Part shown: piece by piece, positions 45,168 to 54,127 of the stretch
Position numbering within the stretch: position 1 is the stretch's first letter
Layout: the number at the start of each line of letters is the position of its first letter
Source of the DNA: VFMC01 sp037130535
Lineage (GTDB): Bacteria > Actinomycetota > Acidimicrobiia > Acidimicrobiales > Ilumatobacteraceae
Assembly: GCA_037130535.1 (NCBI GenBank)
Contig: JBAXSU010000002.1
Coordinates: 1-64,000 of the forward strand
Reading direction: 5' to 3'
Length of the DNA stretch: 64,000 nucleotides
The notes under the pieces: generated by a model
What the model was told of the DNA's origin: nothing
Databases searched by the model: none
What the model saw: the letters and a program-made list of their open reading frames with translations, nothing else
Made by a program: the position numbers and the translations under genes

Positions 45168-45509
45168 TCACGACACCGGGTCGGTGTCGGAGGCGCTGCG
45201 CTGGCGCATGCACAGCACCCCGATGAGTCCGAGCACCAGGGCACTGAGGAGGTACGACACCCAGACGCTGGAATCGGTGTCGACCCAGCCGCCGATGTTG
45301 ACCAGTCGTTGCAACAGTTTGGTGAGCAGGATGACCAGCAGAGTGAATGTGGCCACCGAAGCAACAGCGATGACCGTACCGAACACCAGACCGCGCACGA
45401 CCTTGACGACGCGCACGGTGGCCGTGTCGCGCACCACGCCGACCCACCGCTCGACCTGGTCGGCGAGTTGGGCTGGCCAGTTGGGATCGGTGAGCGGGTT
45501 GCCCGGCAT
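45168..45509 (-). CDS. Small two-helix membrane protein
   Basis: A 113-residue protein with a predicted amphipathic N-terminus (about 1-35) and two membrane helices, at about 40-65 and 82-102, the second ending in a basic MRQRSASD tail. Its neighbours are trxB (25 nt downstream) and a sigma/anti-sigma pair. I do not recognise the family. A TAGGCT -10 box 7 nt before the ATG gives it its own leaderless-type promoter, from which trxB would also be transcribed. Confidence 0.7.
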   Translation of the reverse strand: MPGNPLTDPNWPAQLADQVERWVGVVRDTATVRVVKVVRGLVFGTVIAVASVATFTLLVILLTKLLQRLVNIGGWVDTDSSVWVSYLLSALVLGLIGVLCMRQRSASDTDPVS

Positions 45510-45516
45510 GGCGGCG

Positions 45517-45522
45517 AGCCTA
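45517..45522 (-). promoter_or_regulatory. -10 box of leaderless small membrane protein gene
   Basis: TAGGCT on the minus strand, 7 nt before the ATG at 45509. Confidence 0.5.
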
Positions 45523-45548
45523 CTGGCTGGCGCTGCGGACGGGAATGC

Positions 45549-46355
45549 TCAGGGGTCGACGGTGACGAGCACGGCGCAGGTGAGCCGGTCGATGGCGCTG
45601 ATCTGTCCGGTGGGAGCGCGCACCACGATGGCCTGCTGCTGGCGGTACATCACCTCGCCGAGCACCTCCACCCCCGGTGGCAGGCAGGCGTTGATGGGCG
45701 CCTGGCCGTTGATCGCGGGAGCACTCGAGGCGAACTCGACCAACTGGGCGGGTGAATCAACCGGTGTGGTGTTGCCGGGGCTGGCGGCGCCGTCGATGGA
45801 GCCAATGGTGGGTGGCGGGGTGGCGGCGGCAGCGGCGGCAGTGCTCTCGGTGACGGCGGCTGCGTCGGAATCGATGCCGGGTGCCAACGTCTCGGCAGCG
45901 GCCGTCAGCACGCCGGTCTCGGCAGCGGCCTCGGGTGCTGATTCGGACAGTCCCCCGGCGTCGGCGGATTTGGCGGCTTCGGCGGCCGGGGCCGACGAAG
46001 GGACGAAGGCGACGTTCGTGCTGTCGTTGCTGGAGCGGCCGATGTTGCCGGCGATGATGCCACCGGCGGCCAAGACGACGATGGCGGCGGCGGCGCCCGT
46101 GAGCCAGCGGTAGCGACGCTGACGCCGGTCGGCGAGCGACACGACCTGGTCGGCGGCGATGCTCACCGGGGCGGCGGCCGGACCGGCGACTGCGGCGGCG
46201 GCGGGTGTGGCCTGCAGTGCATCGAACTCGGCGAGTGCCGCAGCAATGGCGCCTTCACGGGCGTCGGCGGGCACCGCCACGTCGCGCATCGAGGCGCGGA
46301 TGGGCAGCCACACGGCATCGCTCGGGGCGTCGGGGTCGCGTCTGTCGTCGTTCAT
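45549..46355 (-). CDS. Putative anti-sigma factor (single-pass membrane protein)
   Basis: A 268-residue protein with a cytoplasmic N-terminal ~80 residues (acidic helices, LADRRQRRYRW before the membrane), one membrane helix at about 85-107, and an Ala/Ser-rich extracytoplasmic region ending in a small folded domain (CLPPGVEVLGEVMYRQQQAIVVRAP ... TCAVLVTVDP, two cysteines). Direct 4-nt overlap with the ECF sigma factor gene, one-pass topology and the position of mycobacterial rsmA support an anti-sigma role. No zinc-binding HxxxCxxC motif is present, so this is an inference. Confidence 0.65.
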   Translation of the reverse strand: MNDDRRDPDAPSDAVWLPIRASMRDVAVPADAREGAIAAALAEFDALQATPAAAAVAGPAAAPVSIAADQVVSLADRRQRRYRWLTGAAAAIVVLAAGGIIAGNIGRSSNDSTNVAFVPSSAPAAEAAKSADAGGLSESAPEAAAETGVLTAAAETLAPGIDSDAAAVTESTAAAAAATPPPTIGSIDGAASPGNTTPVDSPAQLVEFASSAPAINGQAPINACLPPGVEVLGEVMYRQQQAIVVRAPTGQISAIDRLTCAVLVTVDP

Positions 46356-46936
46356 GGTGCAGGTGTTGGACGTTCGGTTGAATCACTCTGGTTCCCGGCG
46401 GTGAGAAGTTCGGCCAGCGCGGCTCGACCGCGGGCGATCCGGCTCTTCACGGTGCCGAGCGGTAGATCGAGCGATTCGGCGATCTCGGCATAGTCGAGGT
46501 CGGCCACATCGCGCAGCACGAGGGGCACGCGGAAGCTCTCGGGCACCTGGGCCAGGGCGGCGTCGAGCGCCATCCGGTCGACTACGGCCTCGACCCGCGG
46601 CCCGGCGAAGGGGTCGACGACAGCCGGCTCGTGCCCATCGGCCCGGTCGTCGACGAGCACGGGTCGGCGTCGTCGGCGACGCAGTTCGTCGAGGCTCGCG
46701 TTGGTGGCGATGCGGTACGCCCAGGTGGAGAACGACGAGCGGCCGTCGAAGCGGTCGATGCTGCGCACGATGGAGATGAGTGCGTCCTGGGCTGCGTCGG
46801 CTGCGTCGGCGTCGCTGCCGGTGACGCGCCGGCAGACGGCGAAAATGCGGTCGTAGTGGCGGCGCAGGAGGGTGTCGAGTGCGGCCCGATCGCCGCCGGC
46901 CGCGGACTGAACGAGCGCGTGGTCGTCGATCGTCAT
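46352..46936 (-). CDS. ECF RNA polymerase sigma factor (SigM-like)
   Basis: A 194-residue sigma-70 family ECF factor. Region 2 (DTLLRRHYDRIFAVCRRVTGSDADAADAAQDALISIVRSI, RFDGRSSFSTWAYRIATNASLDELRRRRR) and region 4 (AQVPESFRVPLVLRDVADLDYAEIAESLDLPLGTVKSRIARGRAAL) are complete. It overlaps the kinase stop upstream and the anti-sigma start downstream (ATGA at both ends). The location next to trxAB and cwlM matches sigM of mycobacteria, which controls envelope and oxidative responses. Confidence 0.9.
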   Translation of the reverse strand: MTIDDHALVQSAAGGDRAALDTLLRRHYDRIFAVCRRVTGSDADAADAAQDALISIVRSIDRFDGRSSFSTWAYRIATNASLDELRRRRRRPVLVDDRADGHEPAVVDPFAGPRVEAVVDRMALDAALAQVPESFRVPLVLRDVADLDYAEIAESLDLPLGTVKSRIARGRAALAELLTAGNQSDSTERPTPAP

Positions 46937-48651
46937 CCGGTCGCCGCGAATCGGAGTTCGGTGATGGTGCCTCGGTACGGGTTGTCGCCGCTGCAGGAAT
47001 CGGATGCGCCGAGTTGGCGCATCAGCACCAGCACGTGTCGTGCCGGAATGAGTATCGGCACCTCGAGCGTCTTGGCCGTGGTGGCATTGGCGCTGGCGAT
47101 CGACCCGCCCCAGTCGCCGATGGACGACGGTGCGGCCTCACCGGTGCTGGCGTACACCTCGACGATCCACGGGGCGCTGGCGATGTCGATGGTGAATGTG
47201 CCCGCGGCCAGTGCGTCGAAGGTGGCGACCAGACCGACGCCACCCTTGCCGCCGAGGTACTCCGACGAGTAGCACACCGTGTTCCAGCCGGTCGATGGAT
47301 CGCCGTCGACGACGGCGGCCGCCTGGTCGTCGTTCTCCTCACCGTCGCCGTCGGGGTCGAACGCGGTGACCGAGGCGATGGCGGTGCCCATCGGCGGTAT
47401 GGCTGGAGCGGGCGTGGTGACCACAGCGGCAGCGTCGACCGTGGTGGGCGGCACGAACCCCGCTGCGTCGTCGTCGCCGAGTTGGGTGATGAGCACCGCT
47501 ACCAGCACGGCGGCGGTGAGGAGAAGTGCTCCCACGAGCAGCAGCGACGGACCGCGACGCTGCTGGTATCGGCGGTTGGGTTGCTGGCGCACCCGTTGGG
47601 CGCCGGTGGGGGTGCGGTCACGGTCGGTGCGTCCCCCTGCTGCACCGGAACGCACCGGTTGGTAGCCACCGACGGCCTGGGGTGGTCGACCCGAGGGGCC
47701 CACCGGGCTGCCGATGGCCGGGTTACCCGATCGCGGGGTGGCGTCGACCACGCGCGGTGCACTGAGCGTGTATTCGTTGCTGAGTGCCGGCTCGGGTGGG
47801 CGGCTCTGGATCTCGGCGATGGCGGCGCGTACTGCTGAACCACTGGCGTAGCGTTGGTCGGGACGGCGGGCCAAGAGACGATGGATCAGTTCGGGCAGGC
47901 CGCGCGGCAGGGTTGGCCGCAGTCGGGTGATGTCGGTGGGGTCGCGCTGCAGGCGGGCGAGCGCCGTGTCGGCGTCGTTCTGGCCGAGGAACGGCACCCG
48001 GCCGGCGAGGCACTCGTACAGCACGAGGCCGAGCGAGTAGAGGTCGGCGCGGCCGTCGAGGCGTCGCCCGCGCACCTGTTCGGGCGACAGGTACTTGGCA
48101 GTACCCATCATGATGTTGTCGTTGGTGAGATCGTCGTCGACCGATGGCTCGAGGCCCTTGGCGATCCCGAAGTCGGTGAGTAGCACCCGCCCATCGGGGG
48201 TGATGAGGATGTTGCCCGGCTTCACGTCGCGGTGCACCATGCCGGCCTGGTGGGCGGCGTCGAGTGCGGCGGCCACACAGGCCCCGATGTGCATGGTGAG
48301 GTCGGGGCTGAGCCGCTTTTGATCGTCGAGCAACTGCCGCAGGCTCTTGCCGTTGATGAGTTGCATCACCACGGCTTGGCGACCCGACTCTTCGATCGCG
48401 TCGTAGACGGCGACGATGTTGGGATGGTTGAGTTGGGCGACGGCGATGGCCTCGCGTCGGAACCGTTCAGCGACCACCGGGTCGTGGGCGAGGGTGGGCT
48501 TCAGCAACTTCACCGCCACCTGGCGCGACAACTGCAGGTCGGTGGCGACCCACACCTCGGCCATGCCTCCTTGCGCGAGACGTCGATCCAGGCGGTAGCG
48601 CTGGGCGAGCACGGTCGGCGGAGGCGACGGGGGACTGGTGGTGGCGGACAT
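46933..48651 (-). CDS. Membrane Ser/Thr protein kinase with C-terminal extracellular beta-sandwich domain
   Basis: A 572-residue Hanks-type kinase. The kinase domain (about 18-280) has the glycine-rich loop LAQGGMAEVW, Lys48 (VAVKLL), catalytic HRDVKPGN with Asp142, DFG at 160-162 and a GTAKYLSPEQ activation segment, so it should be active. A Pro/Arg-rich juxtamembrane stretch leads to one membrane helix (about 369-391). The extracellular region (about 430-572) resembles a discoidin-like/NPCBM-type fold (DGDPSTGWNTVCY ... VEVYAS). In mycobacteria this locus encodes MurJ (MviN) fused to a pseudokinase and a similar ectodomain; here the kinase part stands alone. It overlaps the sigma gene by 4 nt. 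A TAGCGT -10 box lies 12 nt upstream. Confidence 0.85.
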   Translation of the reverse strand: MSATTSPPSPPPTVLAQRYRLDRRLAQGGMAEVWVATDLQLSRQVAVKLLKPTLAHDPVVAERFRREAIAVAQLNHPNIVAVYDAIEESGRQAVVMQLINGKSLRQLLDDQKRLSPDLTMHIGACVAAALDAAHQAGMVHRDVKPGNILITPDGRVLLTDFGIAKGLEPSVDDDLTNDNIMMGTAKYLSPEQVRGRRLDGRADLYSLGLVLYECLAGRVPFLGQNDADTALARLQRDPTDITRLRPTLPRGLPELIHRLLARRPDQRYASGSAVRAAIAEIQSRPPEPALSNEYTLSAPRVVDATPRSGNPAIGSPVGPSGRPPQAVGGYQPVRSGAAGGRTDRDRTPTGAQRVRQQPNRRYQQRRGPSLLLVGALLLTAAVLVAVLITQLGDDDAAGFVPPTTVDAAAVVTTPAPAIPPMGTAIASVTAFDPDGDGEENDDQAAAVVDGDPSTGWNTVCYSSEYLGGKGGVGLVATFDALAAGTFTIDIASAPWIVEVYASTGEAAPSSIGDWGGSIASANATTAKTLEVPILIPARHVLVLMRQLGASDSCSGDNPYRGTITELRFAATG

Positions 48652-48735
48652 GTCCGGACGTGAACGCTAGTGGTGTGGGCTACAGCGTGGTCGGCAATCG
48701 GCCGAGGGGGGTCGAACGCTCACGATGGCCGCTGG

Positions 48736-50838
48736 CTACTGGGGGTCTGGCGCGGGCCCTGATGCAGGATGGCGAGGGGCCACCTCGTAGGCGTGTGCAC
48801 GCCGTTTCGCGGCCCGCCAGTGGCGTAGCCACCAGGCCATCACCACGAGTACTCCGGCGCCGAGCAGCAACTGGCCGACGCCCGCGAGCGAATTCACCCG
48901 GGCGGTGAGTACCACCTCGGGCACCACGTTGCTGCCGGGTTTGGCCGGGGTGAACACCCGGAGGAAGACGCTCGACTTGCCATTGCTGCGGGCCTCGGCC
49001 CGAACTCGCACAGGGGTATCGGCTGCTGGCGCGAGTTCGACGGTGGAATCTCCGTCGGGGAAGTCGATCTTCGCCGAGTCGAGTTGGAGACGGACGGTGA
49101 TCGGCGTGGTGCAGCGGTTCGTGAGCGTGATCGGGATGACGCTGCTCCGACCGGTGAGGGTGAACGAGTAGGGGTCGGGAGCGACGACGCAGTCGCGTAC
49201 CTCCTGGAACTGCGCGCGCAACTGCTCGACCATGGCGTCGGCCTGGCGGTCGTCGATTGCTGTCGACGGCAGGGCGTGCACCACGGTGACCCATGCTGCG
49301 ACACGACTGTCGTCGCCAGCCAACATGCTGGCTGATTCGAAGGTGTCGCCCGCGATGGCGTCGGCCAGGGCGAACCGTCCCGTGAGATCGGGTCCGGCGT
49401 CGGCGGGGAGGCGCACGACCACCGGCCGCCCGTCGAGCAGCAGTCGGTCGACCGATGCGCTGAGATCGCCGAGCGAGGTGAGCGCAAGCCCCGGCGTGGA
49501 GCCGAGCAGTGGGGCGAGGTGGGCCAGAAGGGCCGGGTCGATGACGCCCAAGTCGTCGCGGCCCAGCACCAGGCCGTGTCGGGCGGTGATGCCACCGTTG
49601 CGCTCGATCTGGGCGGCGATCACCAGGAGTTCCGCAGTGAGGTCGATGGCCGTGACGAGGGGATGGTCCGTCGAGGTGAGTTGTGCCGCGAGATCGGCAT
49701 CGACCACAGCGATGGGCACCGTCGAGCCGTCGCCGAGGTCGGCACCCACCAACTGCGTGGTATCGGTGAACCCGCGTAGCGACCCCGGGAGCGGCTCGTA
49801 TTGCCGATAGGGCATGACCATCAGCCGGGTACCGAGGTTGCGCTGCAGCAGGGCACCATCGGTGCTGATGGCCGAGTCGACGACGTCGACCGATCGATCG
49901 ACGACGGTGCCGGGGAGGAGTTCGGTGAGGAGATCTTCGCCCTCGCGGAGCAGTCCGACATAGGTGTCGGGGCGCTGGGCTCGGGCGACACTCGACGGAT
50001 CGAGGGGAAGGCGTGGGTTGGCCAGCAGATCGCTGGCCGCCAGCGCAGGGAGCAGGGCGGTGGCCAGATCTGGTCGGGCGTTGGCAGCGGCGCGCACCGA
50101 CGACGGATCGACGAGCACCGCAACATCGGCAGCATCGTCAGCGAATGCGGTGAGTCCAGTTGCGAGGGCGGCCAGTTCGGCCAGCGTCTCGTCGCTGCTC
50201 GACACGGCGCCGTCGAGGCCGATGGTGGGCGGGGAGACCTGCTGCATCACCACACCCACGGGCAGCACCTCGGCACGGTCGGGGCCATCGGCGCCAACGC
50301 GTGACACGAAGGTGCTGAGCGACGCTGCCGACCGGGTGCCGTTGCGGAGGTCGACGAGGAGTGTCACCACCCCTGTGGAGGGGAGTTGCAGCGCGGCCGC
50401 AGTGTCGTCGACAGTCTCGGTGGGCACGGTGAGCGAGAGTTGCCCCGGCACACTCAGGTCGACGGGCGTGACCGCGGCGGCGGGATCGAGCGACAGTCGC
50501 ATGCTGTCGACCGGCCGCGGGAGCGAGCCGGCGCGCGCATCGTCGAACACCGCGCGGTCGACGATGGGGACATGGCTCGTCACGACGACCGACCAGTCGT
50601 TGTCGAGGTCGGCCGGGTCGAACCCTGACGGCAGCGACACGGTGAGGGCGAGCGGCGCGTCGGGCCCGACGACGAATTGCTGGGCCACCAGTCCGAGCGC
50701 CCGGCCATCGTCTGTGGTTGCGGCAGGGTTGGCGCCGCTTCGTTCAGCGTCAGCAGAGCCAGCGGCGATGGCCAACGAGCCCGCCACAAAGAACGCGGCG
50801 GTGACGCACCGACCCAACCGTGCCAACCGAGTCGTCAT
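48736..50838 (-). CDS. DUF6049-like secreted/membrane-anchored protein
   Basis: A 700-residue envelope protein. An N-terminal signal peptide (positive LARLGRC, hydrophobic to about 28) is followed by a large extracytoplasmic region, and a C-terminal membrane helix (GVGQLLLGAGVLVVMAWWL) with a basic cytoplasmic tail. Its size, topology and position between the sigM/MviN block and pcnA match the DUF6049 family (Rv3909 type) of actinobacteria, of unknown function. The last ~140 residues before the membrane helix look like a beta-sandwich (PITLTNRCTTPITVRLQLD). Its start overlaps the stop of the GNAT gene (ATGA, 50835-50838). Confidence 0.8.
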   Translation of the reverse strand: MTTRLARLGRCVTAAFFVAGSLAIAAGSADAERSGANPAATTDDGRALGLVAQQFVVGPDAPLALTVSLPSGFDPADLDNDWSVVVTSHVPIVDRAVFDDARAGSLPRPVDSMRLSLDPAAAVTPVDLSVPGQLSLTVPTETVDDTAAALQLPSTGVVTLLVDLRNGTRSAASLSTFVSRVGADGPDRAEVLPVGVVMQQVSPPTIGLDGAVSSSDETLAELAALATGLTAFADDAADVAVLVDPSSVRAAANARPDLATALLPALAASDLLANPRLPLDPSSVARAQRPDTYVGLLREGEDLLTELLPGTVVDRSVDVVDSAISTDGALLQRNLGTRLMVMPYRQYEPLPGSLRGFTDTTQLVGADLGDGSTVPIAVVDADLAAQLTSTDHPLVTAIDLTAELLVIAAQIERNGGITARHGLVLGRDDLGVIDPALLAHLAPLLGSTPGLALTSLGDLSASVDRLLLDGRPVVVRLPADAGPDLTGRFALADAIAGDTFESASMLAGDDSRVAAWVTVVHALPSTAIDDRQADAMVEQLRAQFQEVRDCVVAPDPYSFTLTGRSSVIPITLTNRCTTPITVRLQLDSAKIDFPDGDSTVELAPAADTPVRVRAEARSNGKSSVFLRVFTPAKPGSNVVPEVVLTARVNSLAGVGQLLLGAGVLVVMAWWLRHWRAAKRRAHAYEVAPRHPASGPAPDPQ

Positions 50839-51611
50839 CGGCCGGTGGGACCTTCGTACACCCGGAGCCGTTCGGGAAGGCTGCGGAACCCGATCCGGCG
50901 ATACAGCGCAAGTGCAGCGTCGTTGTCGGCGTGGGTGTTGACGAACACCCGGGTCACCCCGGCGCGGCGCATCCAGGTAAGGGCATCGCCGAGCAGGGCG
51001 GTGGCCAAGCCGCGCCGGTGTGCATCGGGGTGCACCGATAGGCGCTGGATGTAGCCGATCGAACCCGACCGACCGGAGATGAGCGAGCCCGTCACCCGCC
51101 GGTCGACCTCGACGACCCGGGCGCGGTGGCGAGGGGTGGCGCCGCACACATCGGCCAGCATGCCCGCGTCGAGCCACCAGTACTCGCCGAACGCTGCTCG
51201 GTCGATGGCCTCGACGGTGGCGAGATCGCGGGAGAGCATCGGGCGCAGCGACGCCCCAGATCCGCGGCGGGCGAATCGAGGCAGCGGTGCGTCGAGTTGC
51301 AGCAACTCGAGCTCTTGGACGCACCGCATGCCCGACACATCCGCCTGCGCCGCTTGCCGCGCGCTGAGCGCACCGGTGCGCACACGAAGAAAGCCCAGTT
51401 CGGCCAGTTCGTCGCGCCACTGCCGGTAGTGCTCGGCCATCGGAACGCCGGAACCGTCGAGAACGACCAGCAACGCCATGGCCGGATCACTCGGGCACGG
51501 GGTGGCGCGAGCGGGTAGCGGCGCCGAACGCAGCTGGCACGACTCGGGGTGTGCGTCGCCGGGCGGGCGTGCGGCCGTAGACCGGCGGAACAGTCGCGGC
51601 ACCGAGCTCAT
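50835..51611 (-). CDS. GNAT-family N-acetyltransferase
   Basis: Up to 258 residues. The C-terminal ~130 residues are a clear GNAT domain with the acetyl-CoA motif A in IGYIQRLSVHPDAHRRGLATALLGDAL (R/Q-x-x-G-x-A pattern) and motif B NTHADNDAALALYRRIGF. The N-terminal region (MALLVVLDGSGVPMAEHY onward) is a separate small domain. The ATG at 51611 has a TACCGT -10 9 nt upstream, but its first 44 residues are low-complexity, and the ATG at 51479 (214 residues) is a good alternative. Acceptor unknown. It leads the operon into the DUF6049 gene and diverges from the deacetylase-like gene. Confidence 0.75.
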   Translation of the reverse strand: MSSVPRLFRRSTAARPPGDAHPESCQLRSAPLPARATPCPSDPAMALLVVLDGSGVPMAEHYRQWRDELAELGFLRVRTGALSARQAAQADVSGMRCVQELELLQLDAPLPRFARRGSGASLRPMLSRDLATVEAIDRAAFGEYWWLDAGMLADVCGATPRHRARVVEVDRRVTGSLISGRSGSIGYIQRLSVHPDAHRRGLATALLGDALTWMRRAGVTRVFVNTHADNDAALALYRRIGFRSLPERLRVYEGPTGR

Positions 51612-51620
51612 CGGGGTTGG

Positions 51621-51630
51621 ACGGTAGCGT
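51621..51630. promoter_or_regulatory. Overlapping divergent -10 boxes
   Basis: Plus strand TAGCGT (51625-51630) lies 7 nt before GTG 51638. Minus strand TACCGT (plus 51621-51626) lies 9 nt before ATG 51611. The two hexamers share two bases, so RNA polymerase cannot occupy both at once. Confidence 0.5.
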
Positions 51631-51637
51631 CGGGATC

Positions 51638-52657
51638 GTGACCGTGCTGTTCAGTACCCACGCCGCCTATCTCGAGCACCTTGCCGGGCCGCGTCATCCC
51701 GAGCGTCCCGAGCGGCTTCGCGCCGTGCTGGCGGGGGTGGAGCGAGAGGGGCTGATCGAAGCGCTCACGCCACTTGCTCCCGAGCCCGCCACTCGCGCCG
51801 AGCTCGAGCGCGTGCACCCGGTGCCGTATCTCGACCGGATCGAAGCCATCTGCGCCGGTGGCGGCGGTCGGCTCGACCCCGACACGTACGCCGGCCCACA
51901 GTCGTTCCGCGCCGCCAGCCTCGCTGCCGGTGCCGGCCTCACCGCCGTGGCGACCCTGTCGGCCGGCCGCGGCGACGCGGCGTTCTGCGCCGTGCGCCCG
52001 CCGGGGCACCATGCGACACGCGACGAGTCGATGGGGTTCTGCTTCATCTCGAACGTGGCCGTCGTGGCCGCATCGCTGGCCGACCGGGGCGAGCGGGTCG
52101 TCATCGTCGATTACGACGCACATCATGGCAACGGTACCCAAGCTGTGTTCTACGACGATCCCCGGGTGCTGTTCGTCAGCCTCCACCAGTGGCCGCTGTA
52201 CCCCGGCTCTGGTCGCGCCGACGAGATCGGTGCCGACGCGGGCGAGGGCTACACGATGAACATCCCGGTGCCTCCCGGTGCGACCGGCGACGTGTACCTA
52301 CGAGCCATCGACGAACTGGTGGCGCCCCGCGTGGCGCAGTTCCAGCCCACCTGGCTCATCATCTCGGCCGGGTTCGACGGTCACCGCGACGATCCCATCA
52401 CCGAACTGGGCCTCACGTCAGGCGACTACATCGCCATCACCCAGCGCGTACTCGATTTCGCCCCTGCCGGTCGGCGCATCGTGATGCTGGAGGGCGGCTA
52501 CGACCTCGACGCACTGGCCAACTGCAGTGCCGGTGTGGTCGGCGTGCTGGCCGGCCTCGACCCGCAGGCATCGTCCGCCACCGAGCGGGCGACCTCTGGT
52601 GGGCCCGGCGCAGCGCACCTCGAGCGCGTGTTCGCGGTGTGGCGCGACCGCTGGTGA
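51638..52657 (+). CDS. Histone deacetylase-family (AcuC/acetylpolyamine amidohydrolase-like) protein
   Basis: A 339-residue zinc-dependent deacetylase of the arginase/deacetylase fold. Hallmarks are FSTHAAYLEHLAGPRHPERPERL, RPPGHHATRDESMGFCFISNVAVVA (tandem His), the metal-binding VIVDYDAHHGNGTQ (Asp and His) and SAGFDGHRDDP (second Asp), then MLEGGYD with the catalytic Tyr region. Bacterial members deacetylate acetoin, acetylpolyamines or acetyl-lysine. The GTG at 51638 is 7 nt after a TAGCGT -10 box (leaderless). The stop overlaps the CCA-adding enzyme start (GTGA). Confidence 0.9.
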   Translation: MTVLFSTHAAYLEHLAGPRHPERPERLRAVLAGVEREGLIEALTPLAPEPATRAELERVHPVPYLDRIEAICAGGGGRLDPDTYAGPQSFRAASLAAGAGLTAVATLSAGRGDAAFCAVRPPGHHATRDESMGFCFISNVAVVAASLADRGERVVIVDYDAHHGNGTQAVFYDDPRVLFVSLHQWPLYPGSGRADEIGADAGEGYTMNIPVPPGATGDVYLRAIDELVAPRVAQFQPTWLIISAGFDGHRDDPITELGLTSGDYIAITQRVLDFAPAGRRIVMLEGGYDLDALANCSAGVVGVLAGLDPQASSATERATSGGPGAAHLERVFAVWRDRW

Positions 52658-54096
52658 TCCCCGACCGCTTCGCCCCGGTGCTGCGCGAGATGCGGCCGCT
52701 CAGCGACCGCTTCGCCGCGGCCGGCCACCGCCTGTTCCTCGTGGGCGGAACGGTGCGCGACCTGCTGGTGGGCGAGTTGCCCGACGGCTACGACCTCGAC
52801 GCCACCACCAACGCTCGGCCCGACGAGATCAAGCGTCTGCTGCACGGCTGGGCCGACGCCATCTGGACCCAGGGCGAGCGGTTCGGCACCATCGGCGCCC
52901 TGAAGCGCACCGAGCTGGCCGATGGATCGGTCGTCGAACGCACCTACGAGATCACGACGCACCGGGCCGAGGTGTACAGCTCGGATTCACGTAAGCCCGA
53001 TGTGTCGTACGCCGACGACATCGAGATCGACCTGTCGCGACGCGACTTCACGGTCAACGCGATGGCCCTCGAACTCACCACCCCCGACCCGGTGCTGGTC
53101 GACCCCTTCGGTGGCGCTGTCGATCTGCTCACCAAGGTGTTGCGTACGCCGCTGTCGCCGGCCGAGAGCTTCAGCGACGATCCGCTGCGCATGCTGCGGG
53201 CCGCGCGTTTCATCGCCCGGTTCCAACTGCAGCCCCAGCCCGACCTGGTGGAGGCCGTGCGGTCGATGGCCGAGCGGCTCGAGATCGTGTCGGCCGAGCG
53301 CATTCGCGACGAGCTCGACAAACTCATCGTCGTGCCGTCGCCCAGCGCCGGGCTGTGGTTCTGCGTCGATACCGGCCTCGCCGACCATTTCCTTCCCGAA
53401 CTGCCCGCGATGCGGCTGGAACAGGATCCGATCCACCGCCACAAAGACGTACTCACCCACACCCTGGCCGTCATCGAGAACGTGCGGCCCGTTGCCGACC
53501 AGCGGCCCGGGCATCCACCGTTCGATTTCCGGCGCACCCGGTTGGCCGCGCTGTTCCACGACGTCGGCAAGCCGCGCACCCGCTCGTTCGACAAGGGTCG
53601 GGGCGTGTCGTTCCACCACCACGACGCGGTGGGGGCGAAGATGACGCGCAAACGTCTGCAGGCGTTGCGTTACTCGACCGCCGACAACGAGGCAATCACC
53701 GCGCTGGTGGCGCTGCACCTCCGCTTCCACACCTACCAGATGGGGTGGAGCGACTCGGCGGTTCGGCGCTATGTGCGCGACGCGGGCGACCTGCTGCACG
53801 AACTGAACGTGCTGACCCGCTGCGACTGCACCACGCGCAACGAACGCAAGGCCATCGCTCTCGCGAAGCGGATGGACGACCTCGAGGATCGCATCGACGA
53901 GCTCGCCGAACGCGAGGCCCTCGCGGCGCTGCGCCCCGAACTCGACGGGGTGGAGGTGATGGCCCTGCTGGGCATCGCGCCGGGCCGCGACGTGGGTCGG
54001 GCGATGGACTTCCTGATGGAGATCCGCCTCGACGAGGGTGTGTTGGGCACGGAGGCCATCACGGCCCGCTTGCTCGAGTGGTGGCAGTCGCGCTGA
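52654..54096 (+). CDS. pcnA: CCA tRNA nucleotidyltransferase
   Basis: A 480-residue class II CCA-adding enzyme with the nucleotidyltransferase head (HRLFLVGGTVRDLLVG ... GYDLDATTNARPDEI), the RRDFTVNAMAL motif, SFSDDPLRMLRAARFIARF, and a C-terminal HD domain (TRLAALFHDVGKPRT, HHHDAVGA). It adds or repairs the 3' CCA of tRNAs. Neither tRNA gene in this window encodes CCA, so the activity is needed. It starts at a GTG overlapping the deacetylase stop, and mycobacterial pcnA lies in the same neighbourhood (after Rv3909/Rv3908). Confidence 0.93.
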   Translation: MIPDRFAPVLREMRPLSDRFAAAGHRLFLVGGTVRDLLVGELPDGYDLDATTNARPDEIKRLLHGWADAIWTQGERFGTIGALKRTELADGSVVERTYEITTHRAEVYSSDSRKPDVSYADDIEIDLSRRDFTVNAMALELTTPDPVLVDPFGGAVDLLTKVLRTPLSPAESFSDDPLRMLRAARFIARFQLQPQPDLVEAVRSMAERLEIVSAERIRDELDKLIVVPSPSAGLWFCVDTGLADHFLPELPAMRLEQDPIHRHKDVLTHTLAVIENVRPVADQRPGHPPFDFRRTRLAALFHDVGKPRTRSFDKGRGVSFHHHDAVGAKMTRKRLQALRYSTADNEAITALVALHLRFHTYQMGWSDSAVRRYVRDAGDLLHELNVLTRCDCTTRNERKAIALAKRMDDLEDRIDELAEREALAALRPELDGVEVMALLGIAPGRDVGRAMDFLMEIRLDEGVLGTEAITARLLEWWQSR

Positions 54097-54127
54097 CCGG
54101 CGCGCTGCGACCCGTGGGTCACTCGGG

